Below, one piece after another: positions 40,001 to 51,155 of a DNA stretch of 64,000 nt. Source of the stretch: Musa acuminata AAA Group (lineage: Eukaryota > Streptophyta > Magnoliopsida > Zingiberales > Musaceae). The position numbers were made by a program, and so were the translations under genes. The stretch covers positions 9,357,501-9,421,500 of the forward strand of contig NC_088342.1 of NCBI RefSeq assembly GCF_036884655.1, read 5' to 3'. Each line of letters begins with the position of its first letter. The stretch's first letter is position 1. The notes beneath the pieces were generated by a model, which was given only the letters and a program-made list of their open reading frames with translations, ran no database searches and had not been told where the DNA came from.

Positions 40001-42307
40001 TATGCTAGGATGTAACCATTTCTGTAGAAGAAAAAGAGAGGACATACTGACTTAGCTGCATTGTTTGAGGTGCTTGAATGCTATGATAAGCAATGGGAAA
40101 TGACAATGACATGTTTCAGGAAGACATTTGCAGGTGATTGTTGTTGTATCGATTTCAGAACCTTAGATTCTGAGATTTGGATCAGGAAAATCATGGATCT
40201 CTTTTGTTTCAAGAAGCCGAGAGAGCAGAGTCTTACAAGCAATTTACATGGTATATGTCATCATGAAATTGCCAACATGCCATGTCTTGCCCAGAATTCT
40301 CAATGCAATGCAGGCTAGAAACAAATGTAAAGATTGCTATGCATGTGAGTGGACTGGACAAGCTCTATTGAAGAGTGATAAGTTCCTTATGCATCTAACT
40401 TGGTGCCTCCTCACAAAGTGTTTGAGTTGGAGTCCAAAACCATGACAATCATCCTGCTGTGCAGGCCCAGAAATGTCTTAATGTTCATTGCTAATGTCTT
40501 ATCATGTGTAACCATCAGTCTATTGAACTATATATTACCTGATTGATTCAGACACTGACCTAAACATATGCACTTGCTATCTGTTTCCATGTTCTGTATA
40601 ACTCCCCCCATGTGAGTCGGCCATGACCGTGAGAGCTTAGCAATTAGATCACCAAACAAGCTAAATATGCATGTAATTATCAATGTGTAGCCAAAACATC
40701 CCGACATGTATGGAATATGTTGACAGTGCTACAAAAAGTTTCTCGGAGGCATTTCTACATACACATTATGAGCTCCTTCACCGGTTTCGTCTTCCCAGCG
40801 AAACCAGTTGACGTCGTTGGTCGCCTTTTGACTTGGCTCCGACTCAAAACGCAAGACGTCGATGGTGGCGGCGTCACCGCCACGTCGATCGCCGCCCTCC
40901 GAAGGAAACCACTGCGCGCGCTCGGCGGTCGTTGTCGGGTGTTGGTGGGCGGGAGCAGAAAGGAAGGGAAGGCGCCCGGGCCTCCAACCCGGCGCCACGT
41001 AGGTGGAGTACGAGACAGCGACGCGCCGCCCTCTCGTTGTCGTGACCCGGTCCGCGACAAGCCGCCCACGTGGGATCCAAGGTGGATCCACCACCGCTTC
41101 GTCCTGTCGCTGTAATCCAACGGATGGCGCTCCTATTTCCTTAGAAGAAACCTCGAGCTCTCTGCCGATTCATGGAGTGGTTCTAAAGGTAAACATCACG
41201 TTGCTTACTTCTACCAGCAAAACATTGTTAGGTTGTGCCTCGTTATCTCACAATCTTATTTCCATCTTTAATTCTCAGAAAACTGCCATGTGGGGCGGCA
41301 CCGACGTTTATGTCGTGCAAGAAACTCCCGCCGGCGCCGTTCACGATTGCACATTTCTTGGCGCGGTACCATTTCTACGTCACGAGCTGACGATAATGCC
41401 ACCGTTGTAGCCTTTGCTGAGTATTTGACTCCCGTCATTTTAGGATTCTATTTCACAATTATGCTTGACTTGCGTAAGTATAATATGCACACAAATCGAT
41501 AGATCAATCGGTCTCTACCTAATCATTTATATATGGAGGATAAAGTACTATGCGAAACTTCCACGTTGCTGCTGTCCGTTGACATTGTTAACCAGCTTTG
41601 TGAGTCTAATGTGCTGTCCAACTTTAGAGAGGAGCGCTTTAATTACATCGCGAATTGATTAAGCCGCATGACTTTTCCGGGGTTTGACCGCTGCGACAGC
41701 TGGACGACGGGCCTCGGTCTGATTGGTCGCCGTCCGCACGTGAGATAGCCGGTCAAAGATGGGCCGTTTGGCGTATAGACTGCTCGGTTAGCTGGCTCCC
41801 TCGGAAACGTACCCACGAAGTTGATTGGATGCGGAATAAACTTTATGTGGGACCCAGCTACACGCGGCGGTCAGCGTGCGCGGGCTGTGGCGACAGCCGC
41901 GGACGCCGTGCTGTGGACGACGACCACCCACTTTCTCACCCAGAGCGCAGGACCACCAAACCCGTACTGTCTCAGCCAGCGTTCACGGTTCTGAGCGCAC
42001 TTGATGAGTGGGACCGGCTGTAACACGACGAACCAACGTGAATAGAAATGCTGAGCCGTGCTCCGCGATGGACAGCCAGATGTCAGGAAAGGATGGCAAA
42101 GACAGCGTCGGTGAAGAAGACGGGTCCCTTTCGGGGTGGGTGGAGCTCGGGATACACTTATTATCACGGGGTGTTCAACGTGGTAATAATAATGACATAA
42201 TTTTCCGAAACCGCCAGCTGGCTTGGGGAGCACGTCACCCTCCGTCTCCGCAAGGCACGAAGCAAATCTGCGTAGGTCCCATCAAAACCGTTCAACGTAC
42301 CGCAATG
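37041..42307. other. Gene-poor stretch between DREB and TPP
   Basis: 37.1-40.7 kb is AT-rich without any ORF I can support. 40.8-42.3 kb becomes GC-rich and shows overlapping ORFs in several frames and both strands (e.g. 40717-41115 and 41003-41410), with arginine/proline-rich compositional artefacts and no domain. CACGTG boxes at about 41067 and 41737 suggest that part of 41-42 kb is distal promoter of the TPP gene. Confidence 0.5.
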
Positions 42308-42359
42308 TCTAATCTCGACCGTCCGTATTTTGTTCAAAATCAGATGGACGGTCGAGATC
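42308..42359. repeat. Inverted repeat in TPP promoter
   Basis: Left arm ATCTCGACCGTCC and its reverse complement GGACGGTCGAGAT are separated by a short loop. Pairing continues inward (TTTTG with CAAAA), giving arms of about 20 bp with a few mismatches. It lies about 60-110 bp upstream of the TATA box. It could be a small foldback element or a cis-regulatory palindrome. Confidence 0.85.
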
Positions 42360-42418
42360 AAAATTTATGGTACATGAGACCCCCTCTCCGTATCATATTC
42401 CTATGCAGTGAGGAACTC

Positions 42419-42426
42419 TATATAAA
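42419..42426 (+). promoter_or_regulatory. TATA box of TPP gene
   Basis: TATATAAA in the context CTCTATATAAACG. A CT-rich leader starts about 30-60 bp downstream (CTCTCTCTCTCCAG near 42478), and a consensus donor GTAAGA follows at 42569. This arrangement marks the start of the TPP transcript, 1.7 kb before the coding ATG. Confidence 0.7.
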
Positions 42427-42449
42427 CGACCCCTCCGAGTGCCGCCGAT

Positions 42450-44187
42450 CTCTTCTCGTCTCTTCTCTCCCTTCGCTCTCTCTCTCTCCAGTCACAACAA
42501 CCTCTGCCTTCTCGCCTTTCGGGTGTCGTTCTTCGAGGCCGATCGCGTTTGGTTTGACCTCTCTGGAAGTAAGAATGCACCTTTTCCTGCTCTGTCTTAT
42601 TTTCCTGTTGCACGACGGGTTTATCTGTTCTCTGTGATCATTTTCCTTGTCTTGCGGTAAGGAAAAGGTCAATAAGGGAAGGGAGATTTAGTGTGCTTAT
42701 CGTTCCTTTACTTATCGGTGTTGATCATGTTCTTGACGGAAGATCTGATGGCTAATCGTTGCATTTTCCATTTCTTGGTCAATTTTCATCATGTTTTTAG
42801 ATATCATGGCGGATTGCTTTTCATAGTTTTGTTTTCTTGGATTCGATTTGCCATCGTTCGTGTAGCCTTTGCAGCACATGAAGAAATCGCCGAACACACA
42901 AGAAATCTGGGCGCTGCCCCGTAAACCACCATCTATTCGCGCACCTTCTGCTGCGTTTCTCCAGATGCCCATTGTTTATGCCTTTGTCCTTTCGCAATGA
43001 GAGGGAGTCCATTTTCCTTCTCCGCTAAGGAGCAAATTGATCATAGAAAAGTAAATATAAATGCACCAAAACCAGTACGAGTGATATGGTCCTCATCCTA
43101 TACCAAATTTGTTAGGTCTGTTTATTCTTGTGGTCGCAAGACATCCATGTTTTGTTCGTTCTTAAGAGAACTTTAAATATTATTATCCTAATATAAGTGG
43201 AGTAATTTTAATTAACCTAAAAGCAAAGTTATAGAACATCAACATTATCAACAAGATTTAATCACCCGTTTAAATCAAGTTAGCATATAAAACCAAATTG
43301 TGTCTAGAAAAACGCAAAAACATGATATGGTTGTTTCGTGAGTGTTGATTCAGGGCGGAAATGGTTGTTTCAGTGTTCGAGCTTCGCCAATTGCACACAA
43401 GAGTAAGAAAGTGTCAGTACCAAAGGAGTCCCACATACAAATACAAAAGCCTTATGGGAATGTGGGTGCTTCCAATTTGACATCATTTAGGTGTCAGATA
43501 TGATGCATGATGAAAGTTGAGTTCCATCCCTTTTCATGGTGTTTGTTACATTTTATTCTGCGATTGGACCATATTTGCTTTTCTTGATATGGTAGAACTC
43601 AGCTTTGTTACCATTGTGACACTAGTTTCTGTTGCAATGTCATTATTCAGTGATTGGTTTCAATTTGGTTTTCTTGACATTATGAAACCTTTGTCACTGT
43701 TTTGTCACTAACATCACGATACATTTTCCCCGCAAGAAATTTCCATTGTATTATTTATCTTTGAGGTCATTACATAATTTGGTCTCTTTCCCAAATTTTG
43801 CAGCCATAGGTTCGGCTGGTTGAATTGGTAGACAGGTGATTCTTCTGCACAACGTACAAATAATGTTTGACTGACTCGAGTAAATGCTGTATTGTTCTTG
43901 CAATGAGGAGGTAAATAATATATATGTTTATTGTTAGTGTATGATGTATTATGTTTTTGCTTCTTTTTCCCTTACCTGATGATTTATTATTTCTCAGTTG
44001 TCAGGTGGCATCTGCTTGATGGACTGCATGCACAATTCAAGTGACAAGAAAACATTGAAGAGGTGGTTTTTCATCGACAAAAGGGTCGGATAATTGTATA
44101 GAGGGCAGCAGAGGCTGATTAATCACTTGGGAGCTGGTTGTCAGATATCATACTACTTCTGAAGATAATTTTATTGACCTGGAATCT
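42450..44187 (+). other. Spliced 5' leader of the TPP gene
   Basis: A first leader exon would run from about 42450 to 42568 (GGAA|GTAAGA). A leader exon adjoining the coding ATG starts at 43998 after TTATTTCTCAG. The intervening intron is about 1.4 kb. A further small exon at 43804-43867 (after TTTTGCAG, before GTAAAT) is possible. Leader introns are frequent in plant TPP genes. The short ORFs at 42008-42660 and 43517-43711 are not protein genes. Confidence 0.5.
44019..44093 (+). CDS. Upstream ORF in the TPP leader (24 codons)
   Basis: ATG at 44019 to TAA at 44091-44093 encodes a 24-residue peptide that begins MDCMHNSSDKK and ends FFIDKRVG. It lies within the leader exon directly before the main ATG (44188), with 94 nt between them. 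Translation of such a uORF would usually lower main-ORF initiation. Whether the peptide sequence matters is unknown. Confidence 0.4.
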   Translation: MDCMHNSSDKKTLKRWFFIDKRVG

Positions 44188-46486
44188 ATGGATTTGAAGT
44201 CAAACCATAGTTCCCCTGTTCTTGCTGATCCTGTACTGTTGAGCAAGTCAAGACTGGGCTTGCCCTCTAATATGACTCCATTTTCCCCAGCAGCAGCACC
44301 ATACTCGTCTTCCGGTTTGTATCTACAGATTCCCAGAAGAAAAGTTGGTAAACTTGATGATGTCCGTGCCAATAGTTGGCTGGATGCCATGAAAGCCTCA
44401 TCACCTCCTCGCAAAAAGCTAAACAAAGATTTCATATCTGAGTCTCAATCGGATGAAACCGATGCTGCATACCGCACCTGGATGGTCAGTTTCTGTTGCT
44501 CTTTTTTATCGAAATTATTGAAGTTTGGATCGTCTAGTGTTTACTAAGAACATTAATAACTTCATATTTGCTTGCACTTTCTTCAGATGAACCATCCATC
44601 CGCTTTAACAGCGTTTCACCAAATCACCGCTTATGCTAAATACAAGAAGATCGCCTTGTTTTTGGACTACGACGGAACGCTTTCACCTATCGTGGACAAC
44701 CCCGACCATGCATTTATGTCTAGTGCTGTAAGTTGATTTAGCATTTGCAATAACTTGTTTACTACACTAAACAAGTAATGGTAAACAGTAAATTTCTTGC
44801 CCGCTGTTTAGGGTTCAATTTTTCTCGATTTAATTATTAAATTTGTTTCAGATGCGAGCTGCCGTAAAAGATGTTGCTAAGTACTTTCCAACTGCAATTA
44901 TTAGTGGAAGGTCTCGTGGCAAGGTATGTCTTTTCATTAGTGTATTTTTAATGTGAACGTTTAAGATAATTGTATATGCATATACTGATCGGTACTTGAA
45001 AAAAACACATGTTATTCAGGTGAACGAATTTGTGAGGCTATCAGAACTGTATTATGCTGGCAGTCATGGGATGGATATAATGGGCCCAATCAGAGAATCC
45101 CAGTCTGTTGATGACCATCCAGACTGTATCAGGACAACTGACGAGCAGGTAGGAAGAAACTCTAGTTTATAACATTTGTCTTTCTTGTGATACTTTGTTT
45201 TCGTGCTTTTGTGAATCAGTTTTCTACTTAACCGAGTAATTTAAGAAGTAGGAATTTTTATTGCCTCGCTGGGTATGAACAAACAAGAAATGTTCTTTGA
45301 GATCTTGGAATCATGTTCATATTTGAAATCTTGTTTTTGATGTCAACCAAATGATAATGATGTATCTAAAATTAGTGAGTTGAGGAAACAAATTGTAGCT
45401 CGTTATTTTTTGTGCCATTACCTTGCTGATACGCGGTGTGGTAACAGGGCAAAGAGGTACATCTTTTCCAACCTGCTAGCGAGTTTCTTCCGATGATCGA
45501 TGAGGTAGGCGCCCTGTTTGTCATCTTTGATTACTAGTAGTCACGTCATCCGACATACTCCTGAATGATTTTTTTTGTTTTTTTTCTGATGGCAGGTGTT
45601 TGACTCCCTCATCGATATCACTAAAGACATCGTAGGTGCCAAAGTTGAGAACAACAAGTTTTGTGTCTCTGTACATTACCGCAATGTTGATGAGAAGGTC
45701 TAAATTTAAATTAAAAGTGTTGAGCACCACCATAATTATTATTTTTGGGATAACATGATAGTTCTTTGTACGGGTGTGGTTACAATATCTAACCAAAAAG
45801 AATTTTTTTTGTGATTTATATTTCAGATGTGGGAAGAAGTCGGAAAGCGTGTGTTTGGTTTCATAAACGACTTTCCACGTTTGCGAGTTACCCATGGGCG
45901 GAAGGTAAGCCTTAAACCTATTGGTATGCTAAGTCATTAACTGAAGTATACCGTTCTCTGTTTAAGCTGGGCTCTCTTGTGCTGTTTGCGTTCATGGTAC
46001 AGGTTCTAGAGGTCCGTCCCATAATTGACTGGAACAAGGGCAAAGCTGTTGAGTTTCTGCTTGAATCACTTGGGCTTAGCCATCGTGATGATGTGCTCCC
46101 AATTTATGTGGGAGATGACCGTACTGATGAGGATGCATTTAAGGTATATTGGGTAGAAACTTGTTTAGACGAAAGTATGCCAACTCTTGTAATATATTTT
46201 GTAATAGTTTGAATAATCTCAGGTCTTGCGAGAGAGTAACTGTGGATTCGGTATCCTGGTATCAACCGTGCCAAAAGAAACCAAGGCTTTCTACTCTCTG
46301 AGTGACCCATCCGAGGTTTGCAATAGTTTCAAGTCTCTATTATTAACGTCATTTATTTTCATTTTACTTGGTGGTTTGCTGATACAACATGTTGCACTCT
46401 TGCAGGTACTAGAATTTCTCAAATCCCTTGTGAGATGGAAGAAGTCCGTTGCATTACAAACCGAAGATTACATGACTGCAATATAA
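44188..46486 (+). CDS. TPP: Trehalose-6-phosphate phosphatase
   Basis: Dephosphorylates trehalose 6-phosphate to trehalose, the second step of the plant trehalose pathway, controlling a sugar-status signal. Ten exons join in frame to 396 aa: 44188-44484, 44587-44727, 44852-44923, 45020-45148, 45448-45504, 45596-45697, 45827-45904, 46003-46143, 46223-46315, 46406-46486. It is a HAD-superfamily enzyme. Motif [13 protein letters not shown] has nucleophile Asp126 and Asp128. [10 protein letters not shown] follows, then the conserved [10 protein letters not shown] and the late acidic motif [10 protein letters not shown] (Asp330, Asp331). The 99-aa N-terminal exon ([21 protein letters not shown]) matches the plant class and has no synthase domain, so it is TPP rather than a TPS/TPP fusion. 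Every junction is GT-AG and most fall between codons. No lesion is seen. Confidence 0.95.
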
Positions 46487-48064
46487 ATATTATATATGCA
46501 TTGTCAAGGAGTAAACAAGTAGCCGACAGTGGTCCGTACGATCGCATAAGCAATAGCCGATCGATTTTTTTTTTATCGTTGCATTTATTTATTTATTTTT
46601 CTGAGTTCAAGTGTCATGTTATTTCATTTTGCAGTCTGCCTGTTCTTCCAAAAATGGGTCTGGTTATCCGACCTTCAATGCAATTGCCATTTTATTCTTC
46701 GCAATCTTGTTTTGCCTTCTCATTTGTTTGTCAATTCATTGTAATGGTACGTTATCATCATTGTAATCAGCTTTGAATCAGGTCCATCTGAAATACATTG
46801 CAAATTATATTTACGATCAACTTTAAAGTAGGTTGGTCTAAAGTATTAGTGAGCAATGCAATTTTAAGTATCTTGATGCTTATAACCTAATACCGGCACC
46901 AAGTCTAATGAGGGGCTACTTAAAAGATTATCTTTGTAATTAGACCTCCTTAGTATCTTAATTTTTAGATTTAAAAAATTTATATTAGAATCTATTTTGT
47001 TTATCCTAATAGTTATAAAAGTGAAATAACTAGGATTGTTTATCCTAATATCGTCACTTTTACCAACAAAAATATAAAAATAATAGATAAAAGATAATTT
47101 TAATATTTTAATTGGTGGTTACATACGATGATGTCGTTAAGGGTCACGAATGACTATTATGGATTAGAAAAGTGATAATGAGAAATAAGAGTTACTCTGC
47201 ATCTATGTCAACTTTGATGCAAATGCATAGTAGTACCGCTCACATCAATTATGTCGACACCAACACAATGAGCAATTTTTTTATCGCTCTATATCTATGT
47301 CGACATCTATGCAAATGTTTAGTGGCCCTTTTATTACTCGGTAACTACGTCGACGCCGATGTAGATATAAAATAACGAAAAGATCAGTCGATAATTACGT
47401 CGGTGTCAACGCAAATGCAAAACAACCTTCGTCTCTCGTCACATCTTCTCATCCATAGCAACCACATGTGGCCTTCGACGATGTTATCTATCACCATCGA
47501 CAACGTCCATAATGATCAACTGAGATATTAAAATTATATATATATTTTCATGTTTTCGTTAGAAATTTTGATTGTGTTAGGATAAATAAAATTATATATT
47601 TGATTTTTATAATTATAAAATTTTTAAACCTAAGAATTAGGATGATGAGAAGGTCTAATAACACAAATAATATGTAATTAGTCCTGAGACAACGACTGTT
47701 GCAGTCTGAATAACGGATGTCAGTTAGAAACTACACTGTCCCTAACAAGACGAGATCCTCCTTTTGTGGTGGATTCCTTTGCTCCCCTGTCGAAGACGAG
47801 AACAGTGTTCCTGCCATTTGCTCACTCAGGTTCAAATGTTCTGCTTCACACCGAACAAATATAGCAACAAGAAGAACACGACAAGTCACTCACAACACGA
47901 GACAATTATACGAGTCACACTCAACGCACACTTCAGAACAAACAGACAAAACATAAAAAGAAAATAAAAAAGAGAAAATTGTACACCACGAAACACGGTC
48001 TAACGGTAGCTGCTGGCACGCCGAGTCAGAGCGTGCCACGAGCGAGAGGACTGACGAGGGAGAC
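46487..48064. other. TPP 3' flank and intergenic DNA with degenerate repeat
   Basis: AT-rich DNA with no supported gene. At about 47195-47430 a unit of roughly 60-65 bp recurs four times in decayed form, recognisable by TATGTCGACATCTATGCAAATG-like text (variants at about 47201, 47250, 47306 and 47395). Confidence 0.5.
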
Positions 48065-48952
48065 TTATAGGTTGTAGATGATTAGGAAGCAGGGGAGCAC
48101 CGCCCCGGGATCGAATACCACGAGCTCCCCGTTCCCCAAGCTCACCGACTCGGCCTGCGCCTCGTGGTCCGACTCGCCCCTGACCCGGCCCGCGATGACC
48201 CGGCACACCAGCATCGACTTCCGCCCGGCCCCGCCGCCTCCGCTCGCGTGAGCGCCGCCGCTGCCCGCGAAGGTCCGGACCCCCTCCACCTTCATCCCCG
48301 CCGACCACACTACGCTGCGCGCCACCCCGGCGTCGTAGACCAAGCCCCCGGCACCCCCGCACTGGAACCGCATCATCTCGTTCCCGTCGGCAGCGCTGCG
48401 CGCGTCGTTGGAGCGGGCGGCCCGGGCGCGGACCGTCGCCCGGTGCTCCTCGAACCGCGCCACTGTCCGGGCCGGGTTGTGGACCCGGAACAGCATCTCG
48501 ATCTCCGCTGCGACGGCGCCGCCTCCGCCTCCCTCGGAGGAGGACCAGGTCGAGCTGAAGATGATCTCCACCACCCGCCGCGAGGAGTGGCCCATCGGCA
48601 GCTCCACCAGAGTCCGGAAGGGATCCGCATGGACGGGTCCTACGAGCCCATCCGACATCGACGCCGACGCCGGCGAAGCGCACGGGCGTGCTGGCCTTGG
48701 TATGTGCCTGGACTTTGGCCTCGTTCTTTGCCGGGGTCTCTTGGGGACGGAGGAGGCGGTGGATCGGAAGGACGGGTGTTTAAGTAAAAGGAAGACGACG
48801 TCCTCCACGGCGTGATAGGTATTACCGCAGACGACGGAAGAGAGCAGCGGCTTCTTAGTAGACGAAGAGGATGATGCTGACGGCGCCAGTGGGTACACGT
48901 CTTCCACCGCTTTAGACTTGCAGTGCAGGGACTTCAGCCACCCCGTCGCCAT
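48065..48952 (-). CDS. PARP-like-fold protein of the plant C2H2-like family, zinc finger absent
   Basis: A single-exon, GC-rich gene for 295 aa. It starts MATGWLKSLHCKS, resembling plant proteins annotated as C2H2-like zinc finger or sulfated-surface-glycoprotein-like (At1g75710, At4g22560 group, from memory). The core (about aa 115-295) has the family text: MGHSSRRVVEIIFSSTW, then MLFRVHNPARTVARFEEHR, ADGNEMMRF, LVCRVIAGRV and a hydrophobic end (LPCFLIIYNL). The region resembles the PARP catalytic fold, but I see no evidence for the catalytic His-Tyr-Glu set. No C2H2 finger is present in the N-terminal part, which is Ser/Arg-rich and ends in a short proline/arginine linker. Function is unknown in the family. 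The start is the first ATG and fits the relatives. Confidence 0.8.
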   Translation of the reverse strand: MATGWLKSLHCKSKAVEDVYPLAPSASSSSSTKKPLLSSVVCGNTYHAVEDVVFLLLKHPSFRSTASSVPKRPRQRTRPKSRHIPRPARPCASPASASMSDGLVGPVHADPFRTLVELPMGHSSRRVVEIIFSSTWSSSEGGGGGAVAAEIEMLFRVHNPARTVARFEEHRATVRARAARSNDARSAADGNEMMRFQCGGAGGLVYDAGVARSVVWSAGMKVEGVRTFAGSGGAHASGGGGAGRKSMLVCRVIAGRVRGESDHEAQAESVSLGNGELVVFDPGAVLPCFLIIYNL

Positions 48953-49866
48953 TTGACGGCGACGGTTACGGCTATGACGGCCAAAAATGACGGCGATCGA
49001 AATCTCAGAGAGAGAGAGAGGAGTGTTATTAGTCGGTGTTTGGGAGGTGGTAGGAGGTGGTGTTGCTGTTTGTCATGCGGTTGGTGGTTGTGTCCTTAGC
49101 TTTATCTTTTCCAGGAAAAGCTTTGACGACATGACAGAAAGGTCTCTTTCTCATCTGACTGGTCATCATCTGATCTGAGTGATGATAAATTGATGCCCTT
49201 CACATCCGCATTGATCAGCTCCAAGAATTCCAATAAATTTATGTGGACTTATCGTGGGCAGAAGGTTGAAGCATCATCAAATGGTTGTTGGCTTGAGATT
49301 GACACATGGAATGATGCTGAATCCGAAGCCTTCCGTTAGGTCTGCAACAAATGCACCGCCATGTACACGGTGCAGCTAAAAGGTGACCGGAAACCAAGCT
49401 CTCGCCCTGTCCCTACCTCACTGCAATCATGATGGTCTTCAGTACTGCCGAAGTGAAATCTAAGGCAACACAACAATGCACTTGACTTCTACAGAATACG
49501 TTGAGAAATGTAGTCCATTATTTGCTTTGTCCATTGTCAAATCCTTTGTATAAATTTAAAGGAAATAGATTTGAATGTTCAGAGAAATAGAAGAAATATT
49601 GAAGTTCATCTGTTGATCATATAATATAGAACAGCGAATAACATGTTGGTAGAACAGAGCAGAAGAGTAATTTTGTTGATTCAACTAAGTTTGATCTGAG
49701 TTTGTCACAAAACAAGTAGCTGCCGGTAGTCTCCATTTGCAGTCACCCATCGAGCCCTTGTCAACCCCACCCACCTCATTCCCGTGCAATCGCAGTGCTG
49801 TTTAGATTACGTAGGTGACGCATCACAGTACCCAAACAGTATCCCCACCACACGAAAGGGCAACAG
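48953..49866. other. Intergenic between PARP-like and HD-Zip genes
   Basis: Promoter of the minus-strand PARP-like gene, then the 3' flank of the minus-strand HD-Zip gene. No further ORF is supported. A short GA run lies at about 49008-49020. Confidence 0.5.
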
Positions 49867-50957
49867 CTATCGCTGCGGAGGGGCATCGAGAAACGGGGGA
49901 CGAAGCGACCGCGGTGCAGCGGCCTCCGACGGTGGTGGGTTCGTCGTCGAGGTAGTGGAGAAGGAGGGTTTGGAGACGCGCTCGCAGGAAGGGCACATGG
50001 TGAGCGTGGTGGGCGGTGTCATCTGCATGTAGAGCTGGGGCGACAGCTTCAGCGCTCTCAGCTCCTGGACTTCCTTCTGCAGCCGTCGGTTCTCCTCCGT
50101 GAGGTTCTCGCAGCACCTCTTGAGGAACTCGCAGTCCACCTCCGTCTGCTTCAGCTTTGTCCTGTACCAGGTCAAACCCGTCAATGTTGTTTAGCGTCGT
50201 CCTGAAGCGTCCCTGCCATTGCATGATGAGCGTACCTTGCCCTTCTGTTTTGGAACCAGACTTCCACCTGCCTCGGCCGCAGGTTGAGCTGCTTGGCCAA
50301 CGCCAGCTTTTGCTTCTGCTCACCAAAGAGACATCAGGGTCATTCATGGAACATACGCCGCTACTGCTCTGTTAAGGGCGAGGGAGAGAGAAGCGTACAG
50401 GGCTGAGGGTGGTGTGCTCCTTGAAGCTTTCCTCGAGGACGGCCGACTGGTCCTTGGAGAGGCGGAGCTTCTTGCGGGAGCCGTCGCCGTCGCCTTCCTC
50501 CTCGTCGCTGGCCCCGCGGGAGCAGGATGGCTCAGCATCGTGCTCTGCTTCGCGCTCCGCTGGTCGCTTGCCGCCCACACTGGAGACGCCGCTGTTGGGA
50601 GACGACGCATCCGCCTCCTCGCTGTCCGGCCTCCCTGCTGCAGCCCCCGCAGGTGGCGGCTGGTTCACGTCGATCGTTCTCAACCCACGTCGCGCCTCTC
50701 CTGCTCCGCCACGTTCTGCAGTGTTCAGCATACATCACGTCGTCGTTCCTCGGACCTGCCAACCAAACAATGAGCAGTATGGTGGAAACAGTACCTGAAC
50801 GGGCGAGGAGGAGACGGCTCCATTGCTGACAAGAAGACGGCAGCGACCGCGAAGGGGAAGAAGAAGAAGAAGAAGGCACAAGGCCGAGACGATCAAAGCG
50901 ATTGGCGGAAGAGCTCAAGCTGAGGCTTAGCGCCAGATCCTCCTTCTCCAACAACAT
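49867..50957 (-). CDS. HD-Zip class II homeodomain-leucine zipper protein
   Basis: Nuclear transcription factor, 284 aa. Four exons on the minus strand join in frame: 50957-50795, 50715-50399, 50315-50236, 50161-49867. The N-terminus [15 protein letters not shown] carries an LxLxL (EAR-type) repression motif. The homeodomain spans about aa 132-190: [18 protein letters not shown], then [21 protein letters not shown], then QNRRARTKLKQ. A leucine zipper follows directly, then the class-II signature CPSCE at 243-247. Class II proteins usually bind CAATNATTG-type sites and repress, including in shade and auxin responses. The intron inside the homeodomain (after HTTLSP) and the one at WFQNRRAR are characteristic positions. 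Upstream lies a TATTTAATA (51155-51147, minus strand). Confidence 0.94.
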
Positions 50958-51146
50958 CCTTGACCACCTGATCCCTCCTTAGCTTCCTCTCGTCTTCTCT
51001 CCCTCGTCTTTGTTTGCTTCCTTCACTTCCACCCTCTTTCTCCGACTTCCTTTCAGATGACTGGAACAGATGGAAATGGAGAACAAAGAGAAGGTTGGAT
51101 AAAAGCAGTGGCCTCTTCTCTTGTCTTCTCCGGGGTATGGAACGGG

Positions 51147-51155
51147 TATTAAATA
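51147..51155 (-). promoter_or_regulatory. TATA-like element of HD-Zip gene
   Basis: TATTTAATA on the minus strand, about 190 bp upstream of the HD-Zip start codon, followed by a CT/AG-rich leader. A plausible core promoter, placed by position only. Confidence 0.35.

Noticed and set aside
40717..41410. GC-rich overlapping ORFs upstream of TPP
   Set aside because: Open in many frames on both strands because of composition; Arg/Pro-rich without any domain.
43811..43835. GGTTGAATTGGTAGAC resembling a tRNA D-arm
   Set aside because: No matching anticodon or T-arm (no GGTTCAAATCC-type box) in the next 70 bases.
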